Below, piece after piece: positions 35,625-45,059 of a DNA stretch of 64,000 bases. Every line of letters starts with the position of its first letter. Positions within the stretch are counted from its first letter, which is position 1. The DNA comes from Bacillota bacterium. GTDB lineage: Bacteria; Bacillota; Bacilli; Paenibacillales; Paenibacillaceae. A model generated the notes under the pieces. It was given only the letters and a program-made list of their open reading frames with translations, was not told where the DNA came from and searched no databases. The stretch spans positions 25,443 through 89,442 of the forward strand of contig JAEZCJ010000120.1 of the NCBI GenBank assembly GCA_023433615.1, given 5' to 3'. The position numbers and the translations under genes were made by a program.

Positions 35625-36767
35625 ATGATCTGGTTACGGTTGAGACGGATTGGTCGCACGGCCTTAGTGATCAGTCTTTCGACAGTGTTGATTGCGGGCT
35701 GCGGCGGGAACGTCGGCAATAACGGAAACAACGGGAATAACGCGAATGACATGAATGGTAATGGCATGAACCAGAACAATAATGCGGGATCCGGCCAAGG
35801 GCTGCATCAGCAGATGGATCATTCGCGGCACGGGCAGCAGAGTCTGAACGGGACCGACGGACGTTATGGCATACAAGCGGCAGGCAACGGCGGCACACGC
35901 AACGAGGCCGGACAAGCCGTCGTCCCGCTGGAGAAGATGAACGGCAAGTTGTACGCGGATGTCGAGAAAATGGCGGGGTTAATCGGCTTCCAGACCGTAT
36001 ACTCTGACAATAAGCGAGTACTCATGATCGGCGATCATGACCCGATCATGACCTTCACGGCGGACTCGGCAGAAGCGAAGAAGGAAGAAGGCTCGATCGC
36101 GATGAAATCGCCTGCCCTCATGAGGGACGGACGGATTCTCGTGCCTGCGGATGCGCTCCAGCGGCTATTCGGCGGTGAAGCCGTGTTCACCGTGGATGAC
36201 AGCGAGGTGGCGATATTCCCGCAGCCGCAGCAAGAAGATCCGCAGGCGGAAGGCGGCGCGGATTTTGGCGACGATCCGGCGGATCCAGCCGCAGGGGCAG
36301 CTGAAGCGGAGGCGGCTTGGGTCGATGACCGACAGCAGACGCTTCAAGAGGATGGCGCCGTTCCGGCAGTCGCGAATGCCTCCGCACTGATCCGCGATGC
36401 GCGCCGATTCCTAGGCGTGCCGTATAAATTCGGAGCGGGTCCTTACAGCCGGACCAAGCGGTTCGATTGTTCCTCGTTCACGCGGTATCTGTTCGCCAAA
36501 CGCGGCGTCACGCTTCCTCGCACGGCAAGAGCCCAAGCGACCAAAGGCGTGTTCGTGCCTCGCGACAAGCTCCGCGTCGGCGATCTCATGTACTTCTATG
36601 TGCCTGGCCGCTTCAAGAGCAACAAGAAGGTCGGACACGTCGGCATCTACATGGGCAATCGGAAAATGATCCACTCCAGCCCGCTGCCGAAGGACGGCGT
36701 ACAGATCACGAACATCGACAAGCCATATTGGAAACGCACCTATCTCTACTCGAAGCGAGTCGGCTGA
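35625..36767 (+). CDS. Lipoprotein with copper-amine-oxidase-like and NlpC/P60 domains
   Basis: The 380-residue exported cell-wall hydrolase begins with a basic N-terminus, a hydrophobic signal (about residues 12-24) and lipobox LIAGC, so it should be anchored outside the membrane. An Asn/Gly-rich linker (about 26-50) follows, then a copper-amine-oxidase N-like domain (about 100-200, MNGKLYADVEKMAG and RILVPADALQRLFGG), an acidic linker, and NlpC/P60 with catalytic Cys in KRFDCSSFTRY and His in KVGHVGIYMG. AGGAGGAG lies 9 bases before the ATG at 35625. It probably cuts peptidoglycan stem peptides. Confidence 0.87.
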   Translation: MIWLRLRRIGRTALVISLSTVLIAGCGGNVGNNGNNGNNANDMNGNGMNQNNNAGSGQGLHQQMDHSRHGQQSLNGTDGRYGIQAAGNGGTRNEAGQAVVPLEKMNGKLYADVEKMAGLIGFQTVYSDNKRVLMIGDHDPIMTFTADSAEAKKEEGSIAMKSPALMRDGRILVPADALQRLFGGEAVFTVDDSEVAIFPQPQQEDPQAEGGADFGDDPADPAAGAAEAEAAWVDDRQQTLQEDGAVPAVANASALIRDARRFLGVPYKFGAGPYSRTKRFDCSSFTRYLFAKRGVTLPRTARAQATKGVFVPRDKLRVGDLMYFYVPGRFKSNKKVGHVGIYMGNRKMIHSSPLPKDGVQITNIDKPYWKRTYLYSKRVG

Positions 36768-36779
36768 TGATGGACAACA

Positions 36780-36814
36780 AAGCGCTCCTCCGCAGGTCAT
36801 GCGGAGGAGCGCTT
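36780..36814. terminator. Perfect 15-bp hairpin between convergent genes
   Basis: AAGCGCTCCTCCGCA (36780-36794) and its exact complement (36800-36814) with a 5-base loop. It probably terminates both the NlpC/P60 gene and the HD-GYP gene. Confidence 0.75.
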
Positions 36815-36846
36815 ATCCATTGCGAGGCTCTGGGCTCAATGATCGG

Positions 36847-37887
36847 TTAGACCGCGATCTCGACGATCTCGACCTCCGAGTGGCGCGCCAGGTCGACGAA
36901 ATCATCGTCGATCCGGACGAGCGGGCGGAAGAAATCGCTCGGATTCGTCATGACGATTGTGCCGCTGTTGCCATTCGACAGCGTCGCGCGCTTGCCGATG
37001 AAGTTCGGCAGCATCTGACGGATGAACGTATGCGTAATCACCGGATCCAGCTTGTTGAAGCTCTGTTCGTACAGCTCCTTCAACACGTGCAGCAGATCCC
37101 GCTTCTCCCGGTATACGCGGGTAGAGATCATCGCGCTGTACGTATCCGCTACCGCCACGATTCGCGCCGCCACGTGGATATGCGGCGAACGGATTCCGTA
37201 AGGATAGCCGGACCCGTCCAAGCGTTCATGGTGCTGCAGGACGGCCTTAGCCAACAGCTCGTCTTGGAACGATTGCTGGATTATGTCGAAGCCGTGAATC
37301 GGGTGCTGCTTGATCTCGCGGAATTCTTCTTCCGTTAATTCGCCGGGTTTATTGAGAATGTCGCTTTCGATTCGGCACTTGCCGATGTCGTGCAGGTAGC
37401 CTGCCTTGCCGATATGGCGCGCTTCTTCCTCGCTGCGTCCCGTCCATAAGGCAATATAGTAGGACAGCATGCCGACCTGGACCGAATGCTGATACGTGTA
37501 TTCGTCCTTCGTGCCCAGCACGAGCAAGAGCGATACGACGTCGTGCTCTTCGCGGAAGTTCGAGACGAGCGGTCGGAATGACTCGTTCACGTCTTCGTCG
37601 CGAAGGCGGCCATCTCGGATTGCTTGGCTGAACAATTGCTCGAATCCGCTTACAGCCGATTGGAACAGCGGGTTCAGCTTTATCGATGTCGGGTAGCCAG
37701 GCGCCTGAGCATCGCTCTCGGCAGACGGATGGGCTATATCGATATAATCGACCTGATGCTGGAATAGCCTGGAGATATCGTGGTCCTTCAGAATCGTGCC
37801 TGCAGACAGGACATGCAGTCCATATGAATTGAATATATCGCTGCTAACGATGTCTCCGGCTTTCAGTTCCATTACGTGAACGCGCAT
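36847..37887 (-). CDS. HD-GYP domain cyclic-di-GMP phosphodiesterase
   Basis: The 346-residue protein has an N-terminal beta domain (MELKAGDIVSSDIFN, LSAGTILKDHD) and a complete HD-GYP core: GYLHDIGKCRI (about residue 180), QHPIHGFDI, LQHHERLDGSGYP (about 234) and VAVADTYSAM. All metal and substrate residues are present, so hydrolysis of cyclic-di-GMP is expected. It is cytosolic, with no receiver domain. The ATG at 37887 has AGGGGGA 7 bases upstream. Confidence 0.92.
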   Translation of the reverse strand: MRVHVMELKAGDIVSSDIFNSYGLHVLSAGTILKDHDISRLFQHQVDYIDIAHPSAESDAQAPGYPTSIKLNPLFQSAVSGFEQLFSQAIRDGRLRDEDVNESFRPLVSNFREEHDVVSLLLVLGTKDEYTYQHSVQVGMLSYYIALWTGRSEEEARHIGKAGYLHDIGKCRIESDILNKPGELTEEEFREIKQHPIHGFDIIQQSFQDELLAKAVLQHHERLDGSGYPYGIRSPHIHVAARIVAVADTYSAMISTRVYREKRDLLHVLKELYEQSFNKLDPVITHTFIRQMLPNFIGKRATLSNGNSGTIVMTNPSDFFRPLVRIDDDFVDLARHSEVEIVEIAV

Positions 37888-37956
37888 CAAGCATCCCCCT
37901 GGAAGGTTTTCTCATACTGCCATGTTATCAACAAACGCCGGACTTGGCAATGACGG

Positions 37957-38997
37957 CTACGGCGCCATGATCCGCGCGTAGACGCGGCGCGCGAGCTCGA
38001 TATCTTCCGTGCCTTGCACGAGGACTCGGCCATCCGGAAATAGAATGAGCAAGAGCCCTTCTTCGAGCGAGAGACGCAAGACATACGGGTTAAGCTCCAC
38101 CTTCCCGACCGGGGCTAGACGCGCGGCGAGCTCCGGCAGATGCAGCCGATGAACGGCTGCGGGACGCAGCTGGACCGTGAGACGTCCGCAGAGCGTCGCG
38201 GCATCCGATTGGTCAGGGGCGATGTCCAAGAAGTCGTAACGGCCTAATCCGCATGCGGGACACGAGCCGCGCTTGCCGCCGGCAAGACCGAGCTTCGTGA
38301 AGCGGGTATCCCAGATATCAAGCTGCAGCAATCCGCCATGGAGCCGGTCGTGGCGCCCTGCCAGCCATTTCATGGCCTCGATCGCCTGCAGCGATCCGAC
38401 GATATCGACGAGCGGGGAGAGGACGCCCGCCGATTCGCAAGTGTCGGTCGTGCCCGGCGGCGCCGGCTCGGGAAACATGCAGCGGTAGCATGGCGTCACG
38501 CCAGGCAGAATCGTCATCGTCATCCCGCCGGAACCGACGGCTCCGCCGTACACCCAAGGAATGCGATGCTTGACCGCATAATCGTTCACCAGGTACCGGG
38601 TACCGAAATTGTCCGTGCCGTCCACGATAATGTCGGAATCGGCCAGCAGACGATCGGCGTTCGAGGCGGAGAGCTCTTCGGCGAACGCTTCGATGACGAT
38701 GCCGCTGTTAATCGCGCGCAATCTGGCAGCAGCGGCTTCGGCTTTGGGCAGCGTGCCCAGCGCGTCTTCCTCGGTGTAAAGCACTTGACGCTGCAGGTTC
38801 GACCATTCGACGATATCCCGGTCGATCAGCTTGACGCGGCCGACGCCGGAACGTACGAGATGCTGCGCGATGACGCAGCCCAGCGCTCCCATTCCGACGA
38901 CCGCGGCGGTCGACTGCAGCAGGCCGGCTTGTCCGCTCTCTCCCATTGGAGCGAAGCGGATCTGCCGGGCATAGCGATTCATGTCGGAATTAGCCAT
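37957..38997 (-). CDS. moeB: MoeB/ThiF family adenylyltransferase
   Basis: The 346-residue E1-like enzyme adenylates the C-terminus of a small sulfur-carrier protein. It shows the nucleotide motif VVGMGALGCVIAQHLVRSG (about residue 32), DRDIVEWSNLQRQ, DGTDNFGTRYLVND (about 120) and two CxxC zinc pairs (CYRCMFPEP and CPACGLG). The tail LLILFPDGRVLVQGTEDIELAR is that of Bacillus MoeB. The ATG at 38997 follows GGAGGAA. It lies 20 bases behind the MoaD-MoaE gene, its likely substrate, so molybdopterin synthesis fits better than thiamine. Confidence 0.88.
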   Translation of the reverse strand: MANSDMNRYARQIRFAPMGESGQAGLLQSTAAVVGMGALGCVIAQHLVRSGVGRVKLIDRDIVEWSNLQRQVLYTEEDALGTLPKAEAAAARLRAINSGIVIEAFAEELSASNADRLLADSDIIVDGTDNFGTRYLVNDYAVKHRIPWVYGGAVGSGGMTMTILPGVTPCYRCMFPEPAPPGTTDTCESAGVLSPLVDIVGSLQAIEAMKWLAGRHDRLHGGLLQLDIWDTRFTKLGLAGGKRGSCPACGLGRYDFLDIAPDQSDAATLCGRLTVQLRPAAVHRLHLPELAARLAPVGKVELNPYVLRLSLEEGLLLILFPDGRVLVQGTEDIELARRVYARIMAP

Positions 38998-39017
38998 CCC
39001 TGATTCCTCCGTTCCTT

Positions 39018-39758
39018 CTATGTCGCGGGAGGTGCCGTCGGATCCCAAGGTCCGAGCTGATGCCCTTTCCATTCCGAACCGTCTTCCCATATTTCCTTCT
39101 TCCAGATCGGCACGATCTGCTTCAGGCGCTCGATCGCGTATCGGCTCGCCTCGTAGCAGGCATCCCTTCGCGGCGCGGACACAGCAATGACGACGCTGGC
39201 TTCCGCGATCTCGACCGTTCCGATGCGGTGGGCGATGGCAACGAGCGTGCCGGGCCATCGGCTCTCGATCTCGTCGCCGATCTGCTTCATCGTCTTCAGT
39301 GCCATCGGGGCGTACGCCTCGTACTCAAGCTTGACCGTCCGCTTCCCGTCCGTCCATTCGCGCGTCGTACCGACGAAGGCGAGCGCTGCGCCGTTGTTCG
39401 GCGCGATCACGCGTGCCGTCACGTCGGCGGGTTCAAGCGGTCCGGCCGTCAAGACGTAACGATCGCCGTACGGATTGCCGGCAGGCGGCTGCGTGCCGAT
39501 GTCTTCGCCTCCCGATACGGGCGGCAGCATCGCCAGCTCTTCGCCGGATCGAATGACTTGGTCATCCGGCGCGTATTGCTCCTGGCAAGCGACGAAGGAT
39601 ACGCGCAGCAGCTCGCGGTGTTCCGGATACCGCTCCGCGAGCAGCGATTTGAGCTCCGCTACCGTCATCGCGTCGGTCTCGACGGTAACGGTAACGGCAG
39701 GCGAGCCGATACGCTCCGCCAGACCGGCAAACAACTGAATTGTCCAATGTATAGTCAT
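39018..39758 (-). CDS. Fused MoaD-MoaE molybdopterin synthase
   Basis: The 246-residue protein joins both subunits of molybdopterin synthase, which turns cyclic pyranopterin monophosphate into molybdopterin. Residues 1-84 are MoaD (ubiquitin-like, ending LPPVSGG); residues about 105-246 are MoaE (VGTTREWTDGK, LEYEAYAPMA, HRIGTVEIAEASV, IVPIWKKEIWEDG). The Gly-Gly that must become a thiocarboxylate is internal, so cleavage behind Gly84 is likely needed. The ATG at 39758 has GTGAGGT 8 bases upstream. It is divergent from moaA. Confidence 0.9.
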   Translation of the reverse strand: MTIHWTIQLFAGLAERIGSPAVTVTVETDAMTVAELKSLLAERYPEHRELLRVSFVACQEQYAPDDQVIRSGEELAMLPPVSGGEDIGTQPPAGNPYGDRYVLTAGPLEPADVTARVIAPNNGAALAFVGTTREWTDGKRTVKLEYEAYAPMALKTMKQIGDEIESRWPGTLVAIAHRIGTVEIAEASVVIAVSAPRRDACYEASRYAIERLKQIVPIWKKEIWEDGSEWKGHQLGPWDPTAPPAT

Positions 39759-39905
39759 GGTAGAATACCTCACATAACGATAGAATCCATCTGTTCTAGC
39801 ATACCATAATTAATGGAAAAGTGTTAAACTAGAAGGAACGCACACGCGGAGTCGGCAATCGGTGATTACACGGGTGCAAGACGACAAGACAAGGAGCGGA
39901 TGACG

Positions 39906-40910
39906 ATGGAGTCGCTACTGCTGGATCGTTACAAGCGCGTTCATAATTATCTCCGGATATCGGTCACGGACCGCTGCAATCTCAGATGCTTGTACTGCAT
40001 GCCGGAGGAGGGCGTTACTTTCGCCGAGCCATCCAGCCTTATGTCTTATGACGAGATCGTGGATGTCGTTCAGACAGCCGCCAAGCTCGGAATCCGGAAG
40101 CTGCGGATTACGGGAGGAGAACCGCTTGTCAGGCCCAAGCTCGACGAACTGATCGTCCGGCTGGCTGACATACCGGGCATCGACGACATTGCCATTACGA
40201 CGAACGGCCTGCTGCTGGCCTCGCAGGCGGAGGCCTTGAAGCGGGCAGGCGTTACGCGGGTCAATATCAGCTTGGATACGCTGGACCCTGCGCGATTCCG
40301 GATGATCGCTCGCAGAGGCGATCTTCGCAGAGTATTCGAAGGGATCGAAGCTGCCGCTGCCGTCGGGTTCTCGCCGATCAAGCTCAATTGCGTCCTGCTG
40401 AAAGGCATTAACGAGGATGAGATTCCGTCATTCCTGAAGATGGCCTACGAGCAGCCGCTGCATATTCGCTTCATCGAATACATGCCGATCGGCCACGCCG
40501 ACGAGAATTGGAAGAAGCACTACCTGCCGCTTGCCCGCGTACTCGAGATTGCCGGCGAGCTCGGCTACGACTTGTCGCGGCGCGAAGATATCCGGGGCAA
40601 CGGACCGTCGGACGATTGGCATATGGCCGGAGGCGTCGGTACATTCGGGCTGATCCATCCGGTGAGCAATCACTTCTGCGAGAGCTGCAATCGGCTGCGC
40701 TTGACGGCAGACGGCCATTTGAAGCCTTGCCTGTACTGGGTCGACGAACTGAACGTACGGCCGGCCGTCGGCGACGAGCAAGCGATGAAGGACCTGTTCT
40801 ATCGCGCCATGGCGTTGAAGCCGGAGAATCACGAGATGGCGGCCAAGCTGGAGAACGAAGCGCAGAGCCACCAGCCGACCGAGCGCCGCATGTCGCAGAT
40901 CGGCGGATAA
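39906..40910 (+). CDS. moaA: GTP 3',8-cyclase MoaA
   Basis: The 334-residue radical SAM enzyme starts molybdopterin synthesis from GTP. The first cluster motif is TDRCNLRCLYCMPEEG (about residue 21), followed by RITGGEPLVRP. The second cluster is in FCESCNRLRLTADGHLKPCL (about 255), and it ends in the essential GG (SQIGG). The ATG at 39906 is 9 bases from AAGGAG; the ATG at 39900 is possible but very close. It is divergent from the moaDE fusion, so the two may share a control region. Confidence 0.95.
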   Translation: MESLLLDRYKRVHNYLRISVTDRCNLRCLYCMPEEGVTFAEPSSLMSYDEIVDVVQTAAKLGIRKLRITGGEPLVRPKLDELIVRLADIPGIDDIAITTNGLLLASQAEALKRAGVTRVNISLDTLDPARFRMIARRGDLRRVFEGIEAAAAVGFSPIKLNCVLLKGINEDEIPSFLKMAYEQPLHIRFIEYMPIGHADENWKKHYLPLARVLEIAGELGYDLSRREDIRGNGPSDDWHMAGGVGTFGLIHPVSNHFCESCNRLRLTADGHLKPCLYWVDELNVRPAVGDEQAMKDLFYRAMALKPENHEMAAKLENEAQSHQPTERRMSQIGG

Positions 40911-40943
40911 CGGCCTGTATTCATTGCGCAGTAGGAGGTCATG

Positions 40944-42407
40944 ATGGCGAATCATAATCGTGCGGGAGCTGCCCGCGTGCTGCTCCTGCACACGAACGAT
41001 GTGCATAGCCGACTGGAGCAAGCGGCCCGCATCGCGACCTATATCGAATCGGAACGTCTGGCGCTAGGGAACGACGATCGGCTGCTGCTGCTCGATGTTG
41101 GCGACCATATGGACCGCATGCGGATCGAGACCGAAGGCAGCGACGGCATCGTGAATATCAGGCTGATGAACGATGCGGGCTATGATGCCGTGACGCTGGG
41201 GAATAATGAGGGGCTTACTTGTACGGACAGCATGCTGGAGCGTGCTTACGGACAGGAGGCCCGTTTTTCCGTCTTATGTGCCAATATGGTTCGGACCGAT
41301 ACCGGCTCGAGGCCGTCGTGGTTGCAGCCGGACAAGATCATCGTGAAGGGCGGCCTGCGATTCGGCATTATCGGCGTTACGGCTGCATTCGCGGATTTCT
41401 ATTCGAATCTGGGCTGGGAGGCAAGCGATCCGATTGCAGCCGTCGCGCAGCGGGCAGCTCTGCTGCGGCCGAATGCGGACGTCGTCGTCGTGCTGTCGCA
41501 TCTGGGACTCCAGCTCGACAAGCGAATGGCAGAAGAGGTCGGCGATATCGATCTGATATTGGGGGGACACACCCATCATCTGCTGGAGGAGCCTTTAGTG
41601 TTGAACGGTACGTCCATTTGCGCGGCGGGCAAGTTCGGCGAATACGTCGGACGCGTCGAGATCGGCTGGGACGAGACCTCGGCGATGCCGATCGTTCACG
41701 CAGCTTGCGTGCCGATGGCCGCATTCCCGGAGCAGGAAGAAGCTTCTTCGGTTATCGGAAGCTTCCGAGTAGCGGCCATGAGCCGCTTAAGCCGGATCGT
41801 CGCGCATCTAGCTGTGCCGCTTCCGCTCTCGACCGAACGGGAATCGGCGCTGGCGAATCTGCTGGCGGCCGGCATTCGCAGGCATACGGACGCCGAGATC
41901 GGGCTCGTGAATGCAGGGCAGCTGCTTGCGGGCTTGCCTGCTGGAGCGGTCACCGAGGCGGCGCTTCATGCGCTGTGTCCCTCGCCGATCAATCCTTGCC
42001 GAATGATGCTGTCGGGCGGCAGCATTCGGCAAGCGCTGGAGGAATCGCTGCTGCAGGAATGGATCGACAAGGCGATACGCGGATACGGTTTTCGCGGGCT
42101 GGTGCTCGGTACATTGGCCGTTGACGGCCTCGAAATTCACTATGAGCCGGAAGCGCCGGCCTATCGCAAGCTGAGGTCCGTCGTCGTGAACGGCAACCCG
42201 CTTGAGGATGAGCGCGAGTACGTTGTCGGTACGATCGATATGTTCACGTTCGGGGTCGGCTATGAGTCGATTAAGCTCGGCAGCGACATACGCTATTACT
42301 TGCCGGAATTCATACGCGATGTGCTTGCAAGCGAATTGCGTCGGGCCGACATCGGCAAGGCCATTGCAGACGCCAGTACGGACCGCTGGCATACAGCGGC
42401 GCGATGA
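40944..42407 (+). CDS. yunD: YunD-like bifunctional metallophosphatase/5'-nucleotidase
   Basis: The 487-residue protein has a calcineurin-like metallophosphoesterase domain (about 1-280) with LLHTNDVHSRLE, LLLDVGDHMDRM, VTLGNNEGLT and LGGHTHHLLEEP, then a 5'-nucleotidase C-terminal domain (about 290-480). Where UshA has GNHE, it has GNNE, as in the YunD branch. There is no signal peptide, so it probably acts inside the cell, unlike UshA. AGGAGGT lies just before two adjacent ATGs. It follows moaA by about 30 bases and may be cotranscribed. Confidence 0.83.
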   Translation: MANHNRAGAARVLLLHTNDVHSRLEQAARIATYIESERLALGNDDRLLLLDVGDHMDRMRIETEGSDGIVNIRLMNDAGYDAVTLGNNEGLTCTDSMLERAYGQEARFSVLCANMVRTDTGSRPSWLQPDKIIVKGGLRFGIIGVTAAFADFYSNLGWEASDPIAAVAQRAALLRPNADVVVVLSHLGLQLDKRMAEEVGDIDLILGGHTHHLLEEPLVLNGTSICAAGKFGEYVGRVEIGWDETSAMPIVHAACVPMAAFPEQEEASSVIGSFRVAAMSRLSRIVAHLAVPLPLSTERESALANLLAAGIRRHTDAEIGLVNAGQLLAGLPAGAVTEAALHALCPSPINPCRMMLSGGSIRQALEESLLQEWIDKAIRGYGFRGLVLGTLAVDGLEIHYEPEAPAYRKLRSVVVNGNPLEDEREYVVGTIDMFTFGVGYESIKLGSDIRYYLPEFIRDVLASELRRADIGKAIADASTDRWHTAAR

Positions 42408-42519
42408 CGATTTATGTCGTAATAGATCGAATTCTGTCTTGCGCTTCGCGAAGAAATCACCTACCATATATAACATAACCGGATGTTCGACCTACAACTT
42501 AGAGCAAGATACGATAGAA

Positions 42520-43656
42520 ATGGCGGTAGAGACCATGCGATTATTACCCATCACGAGCTGCATGCCTGGAATGAAGCTGGCTAAACGGATTTTTAGCGAA
42601 GATGGTCTCGTTCTGCTTGGCAAAGACGTTACGTTAACGGAAAAACTCATACGCAGGCTGGCGGAATGCGGGATCAACTATGTCTATATCGCCGATCAAA
42701 TGACGGACGATGTGAAGATTCCGGAAACCTTCAGCGATGAGGTGCGAATTCAAGCGATCGGCGAGATCCGCGCGGCTTTTCGCGAGATGGTGGATTTGCC
42801 TCGCAAGAAGGGTACGACCTATCCTTATGTCGATAAGAAATTCCGTCGGGTCATGAAGCTCGTGCTGGATGAATTGGGCAGTCATCGCGACGCGATGATC
42901 ATGGTCATGAACATGGGGATGGTCGACAATTACCTGTACCAGCATTCCCTTAACGTATGCATCTACACGACTTTGCTGGGCATGGCGCATGGTTATACGC
43001 AGGATCAGCTGTATATGCTAGGCCTAGGGGCCCTGCTGCATGATATCGGCAAGACACAGATTTCTTCGAAGGTGCTGCTCAAGCCCGGCGCGCTGACGAA
43101 GCAGGAATACGAAGAGATGAAGCGGCATGCCGAACTCGGATACGCGCTTCTCAAGGACGAACCGAACATTCCACTCATCGTCGCGCATTGTGCATATCAG
43201 CATCACGAGAGGCTCGACGGGAGCGGCTATCCGCGCGGCATTCGAGGAGACGACATCCACGATTATGCCAAGTGGATCGGGCTGGTCGATTCGTATGACG
43301 CAATGACCACGACGCGCGTGTACCGAGGGCCGATGCTGCCGCACCAAGCGATCGAGACGCTGTTCTGCGGAACGGGAACCTTGTACGAGCAGCACATGGT
43401 ACAGACTTTCCGCGACAGAGTCGCGATCTATCCGATCGGACTGACCGTGAAGCTGAATACGGGCGAGACGGGCATTGTCATCGACGTGAATGGCGCTTAC
43501 GTTCATCGTCCGACGGTACGCGTCCTCTATGACGAATTCGATGCCCCGCTTAAATCGCCCGTCGACAAGGATCTGTCCAAGCACCTCACGACGATGATCG
43601 TCGGCATCGAAGGCGATGATTCACCCGGCCCCGATACCGCGATGTTCGGATCCTAG
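42520..43656 (+). CDS. HD-GYP domain cyclic-di-GMP phosphodiesterase
   Basis: The 378-residue protein has an N-terminal beta domain (MRLLPITSCMPGMKLAK and LLGKDVTLTEKLIRRL) and a complete HD-GYP core: LLHDIGKTQISS (about residue 172), KRHAELGYAL, YQHHERLDGSGYP (about 229), DSYDAMTTTRVYRG. It should hydrolyse cyclic-di-GMP. The start is uncertain: ATGs at 42520 and 42535 both lack a strong ribosome site. It is cytosolic. A GC-rich hairpin follows at 43682. Confidence 0.9.
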   Translation: MAVETMRLLPITSCMPGMKLAKRIFSEDGLVLLGKDVTLTEKLIRRLAECGINYVYIADQMTDDVKIPETFSDEVRIQAIGEIRAAFREMVDLPRKKGTTYPYVDKKFRRVMKLVLDELGSHRDAMIMVMNMGMVDNYLYQHSLNVCIYTTLLGMAHGYTQDQLYMLGLGALLHDIGKTQISSKVLLKPGALTKQEYEEMKRHAELGYALLKDEPNIPLIVAHCAYQHHERLDGSGYPRGIRGDDIHDYAKWIGLVDSYDAMTTTRVYRGPMLPHQAIETLFCGTGTLYEQHMVQTFRDRVAIYPIGLTVKLNTGETGIVIDVNGAYVHRPTVRVLYDEFDAPLKSPVDKDLSKHLTTMIVGIEGDDSPGPDTAMFGS

Positions 43657-43681
43657 ATCTTTACAGGCCTATTGTTACTTG

Positions 43682-43722
43682 GGCGGCGAGCCTGGAAGCA
43701 TATATGCTTCCGGGCCGCCGCC
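43682..43722 (+). terminator. Long GC-rich hairpin after the HD-GYP gene
   Basis: GGCGGC...GCCTGGAAGCATA pairs with TATGCTTCCGGGC...GCCGCC, a near-perfect stem. No T-run follows, so it may be an inefficient terminator or an mRNA end-protecting hairpin. Confidence 0.5.
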
Positions 43723-43836
43723 TGCTCGCGTTAAGGAGAAGCTTCATTTGCCAACGGCATGGAGTGGACATTACAATAGAAAGACAGAGATTCAAGCTGC
43801 CGCTATCATATCATCCTCGGGAAATAGGAGCTTACC

Positions 43837-44958
43837 ATGAACGATACAGCCACACGATACACCGCGAATCCGGACCAAGATCCATGGGATCCGATCCGGT
43901 CGCTGGAACGGCACGGCCGACATGTCTTGACGAGCGTCGAGATGACGGTGTCGAACCTCTGCAACATGCGCTGCGAGCATTGCGCGGTCGGCGAGACCTT
44001 GGTCTCCCGCGAGCCTGAGAAGATACCGCTGGACCTGATGCTTCGGCGGTTGGACGAGGTCGAGCACCTGGAGACGATCAGCATCACGGGCGGCGAACCG
44101 TCGTTCTCGGAGCGTACCGTCAGCGAATACATCCTGCCGATTCTGCAGTATGCCAGAAGCCGAGGCATTCGCTCGCAGATCAATTCCAATCTCACGCTGG
44201 ATTATGCGCGATACGAGCTGATCGCGGACGTGCTTGACGTTATGCATATCTCGTACAACTACATGTCGCCGGACGATTTTCACCAGATCGGCTTCGGCAG
44301 ATCCCCCCATCCCGTCACGAAGGAAACGGCCTATCGCTTATATGAACGCATGATCGACAACGCGCGCAGACTGAGCGCCGGAGGGCTGTTCGTGTCGGCG
44401 GAGTCGATGATCAACTATCGGACCCATGAATCGATTGCCGGCATTCACCGCGATATCGTGGATATGGGCTGCAAGCGGCATGAGGTGCATCCGATGTATC
44501 CAAGCGCATTCGCGTCTAATCTGCCGATGCTGACGCGCGAGCAGATGGCCGCCGCCGTCGGCAGGCTGCTCGATGCCCGCGACGAATCGGTGTGGATGCT
44601 GTTCGGCACGCTCCCCTTCTTCCCTTGCAGCGCCAGCGACGAGGAGAGGGCGCTTGTCGCACGGTTAGCCGGGGAACGAGGCGTAACGGTACGCAATGAC
44701 CCCGACGGCCGCAATCGGTTGAACGTTAACCTGTTCACGGGCGATGTATTCGTGACCGACTTCGCGGATGTGCCGGCCTTCGGCAACGTGAAGGGTGAAC
44801 GGCTGGATGACGTGTTCGACCGCTGGCTGGCAGGACCGCTCGCGCAGAGCGTGAACTGCCATTGCCCGGAAGCGAGCTGCTGCGGACCGAACCTGCTGGT
44901 GAAGTCCATGTATTATGCGGATACGAATTTTAGAGATCGCCGAGCCATCCTGGCATAA
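43837..44958 (+). CDS. yfkAB: YfkAB-type radical SAM/CxCxxxxC protein
   Basis: The 373-residue radical SAM protein has the cluster motif CNMRCEHCAVGE (about residue 45), SITGGEPSFSERT (about 84) and a C-terminal CHCPEASC (about 352) that fits CxCxxxxC, the second motif that names Bacillus YfkAB. A second cluster at the C-terminus is plausible. The reaction is not known. It appears to be a single gene: no precursor peptide gene is apparent beside it, and the nearest gene is a YtvI-like membrane protein. Confidence 0.87.
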   Translation: MNDTATRYTANPDQDPWDPIRSLERHGRHVLTSVEMTVSNLCNMRCEHCAVGETLVSREPEKIPLDLMLRRLDEVEHLETISITGGEPSFSERTVSEYILPILQYARSRGIRSQINSNLTLDYARYELIADVLDVMHISYNYMSPDDFHQIGFGRSPHPVTKETAYRLYERMIDNARRLSAGGLFVSAESMINYRTHESIAGIHRDIVDMGCKRHEVHPMYPSAFASNLPMLTREQMAAAVGRLLDARDESVWMLFGTLPFFPCSASDEERALVARLAGERGVTVRNDPDGRNRLNVNLFTGDVFVTDFADVPAFGNVKGERLDDVFDRWLAGPLAQSVNCHCPEASCCGPNLLVKSMYYADTNFRDRRAILA

Positions 44959-45059
44959 TCACGAGACGAGCGAATACGAGTAGGTATTAGAATCCATGCA
45001 GGCCGCGTACGCGATGAAGGAGCGCGGTCTAGGGAAAAAGCGAGGCGAAGATAGCCGTC

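Noticed and set aside
40944..42407. Extracellular UshA-type nucleotidase
   Set aside because: There is no signal peptide and the catalytic motif is GNNE, so the YunD-like cytosolic branch fits better.
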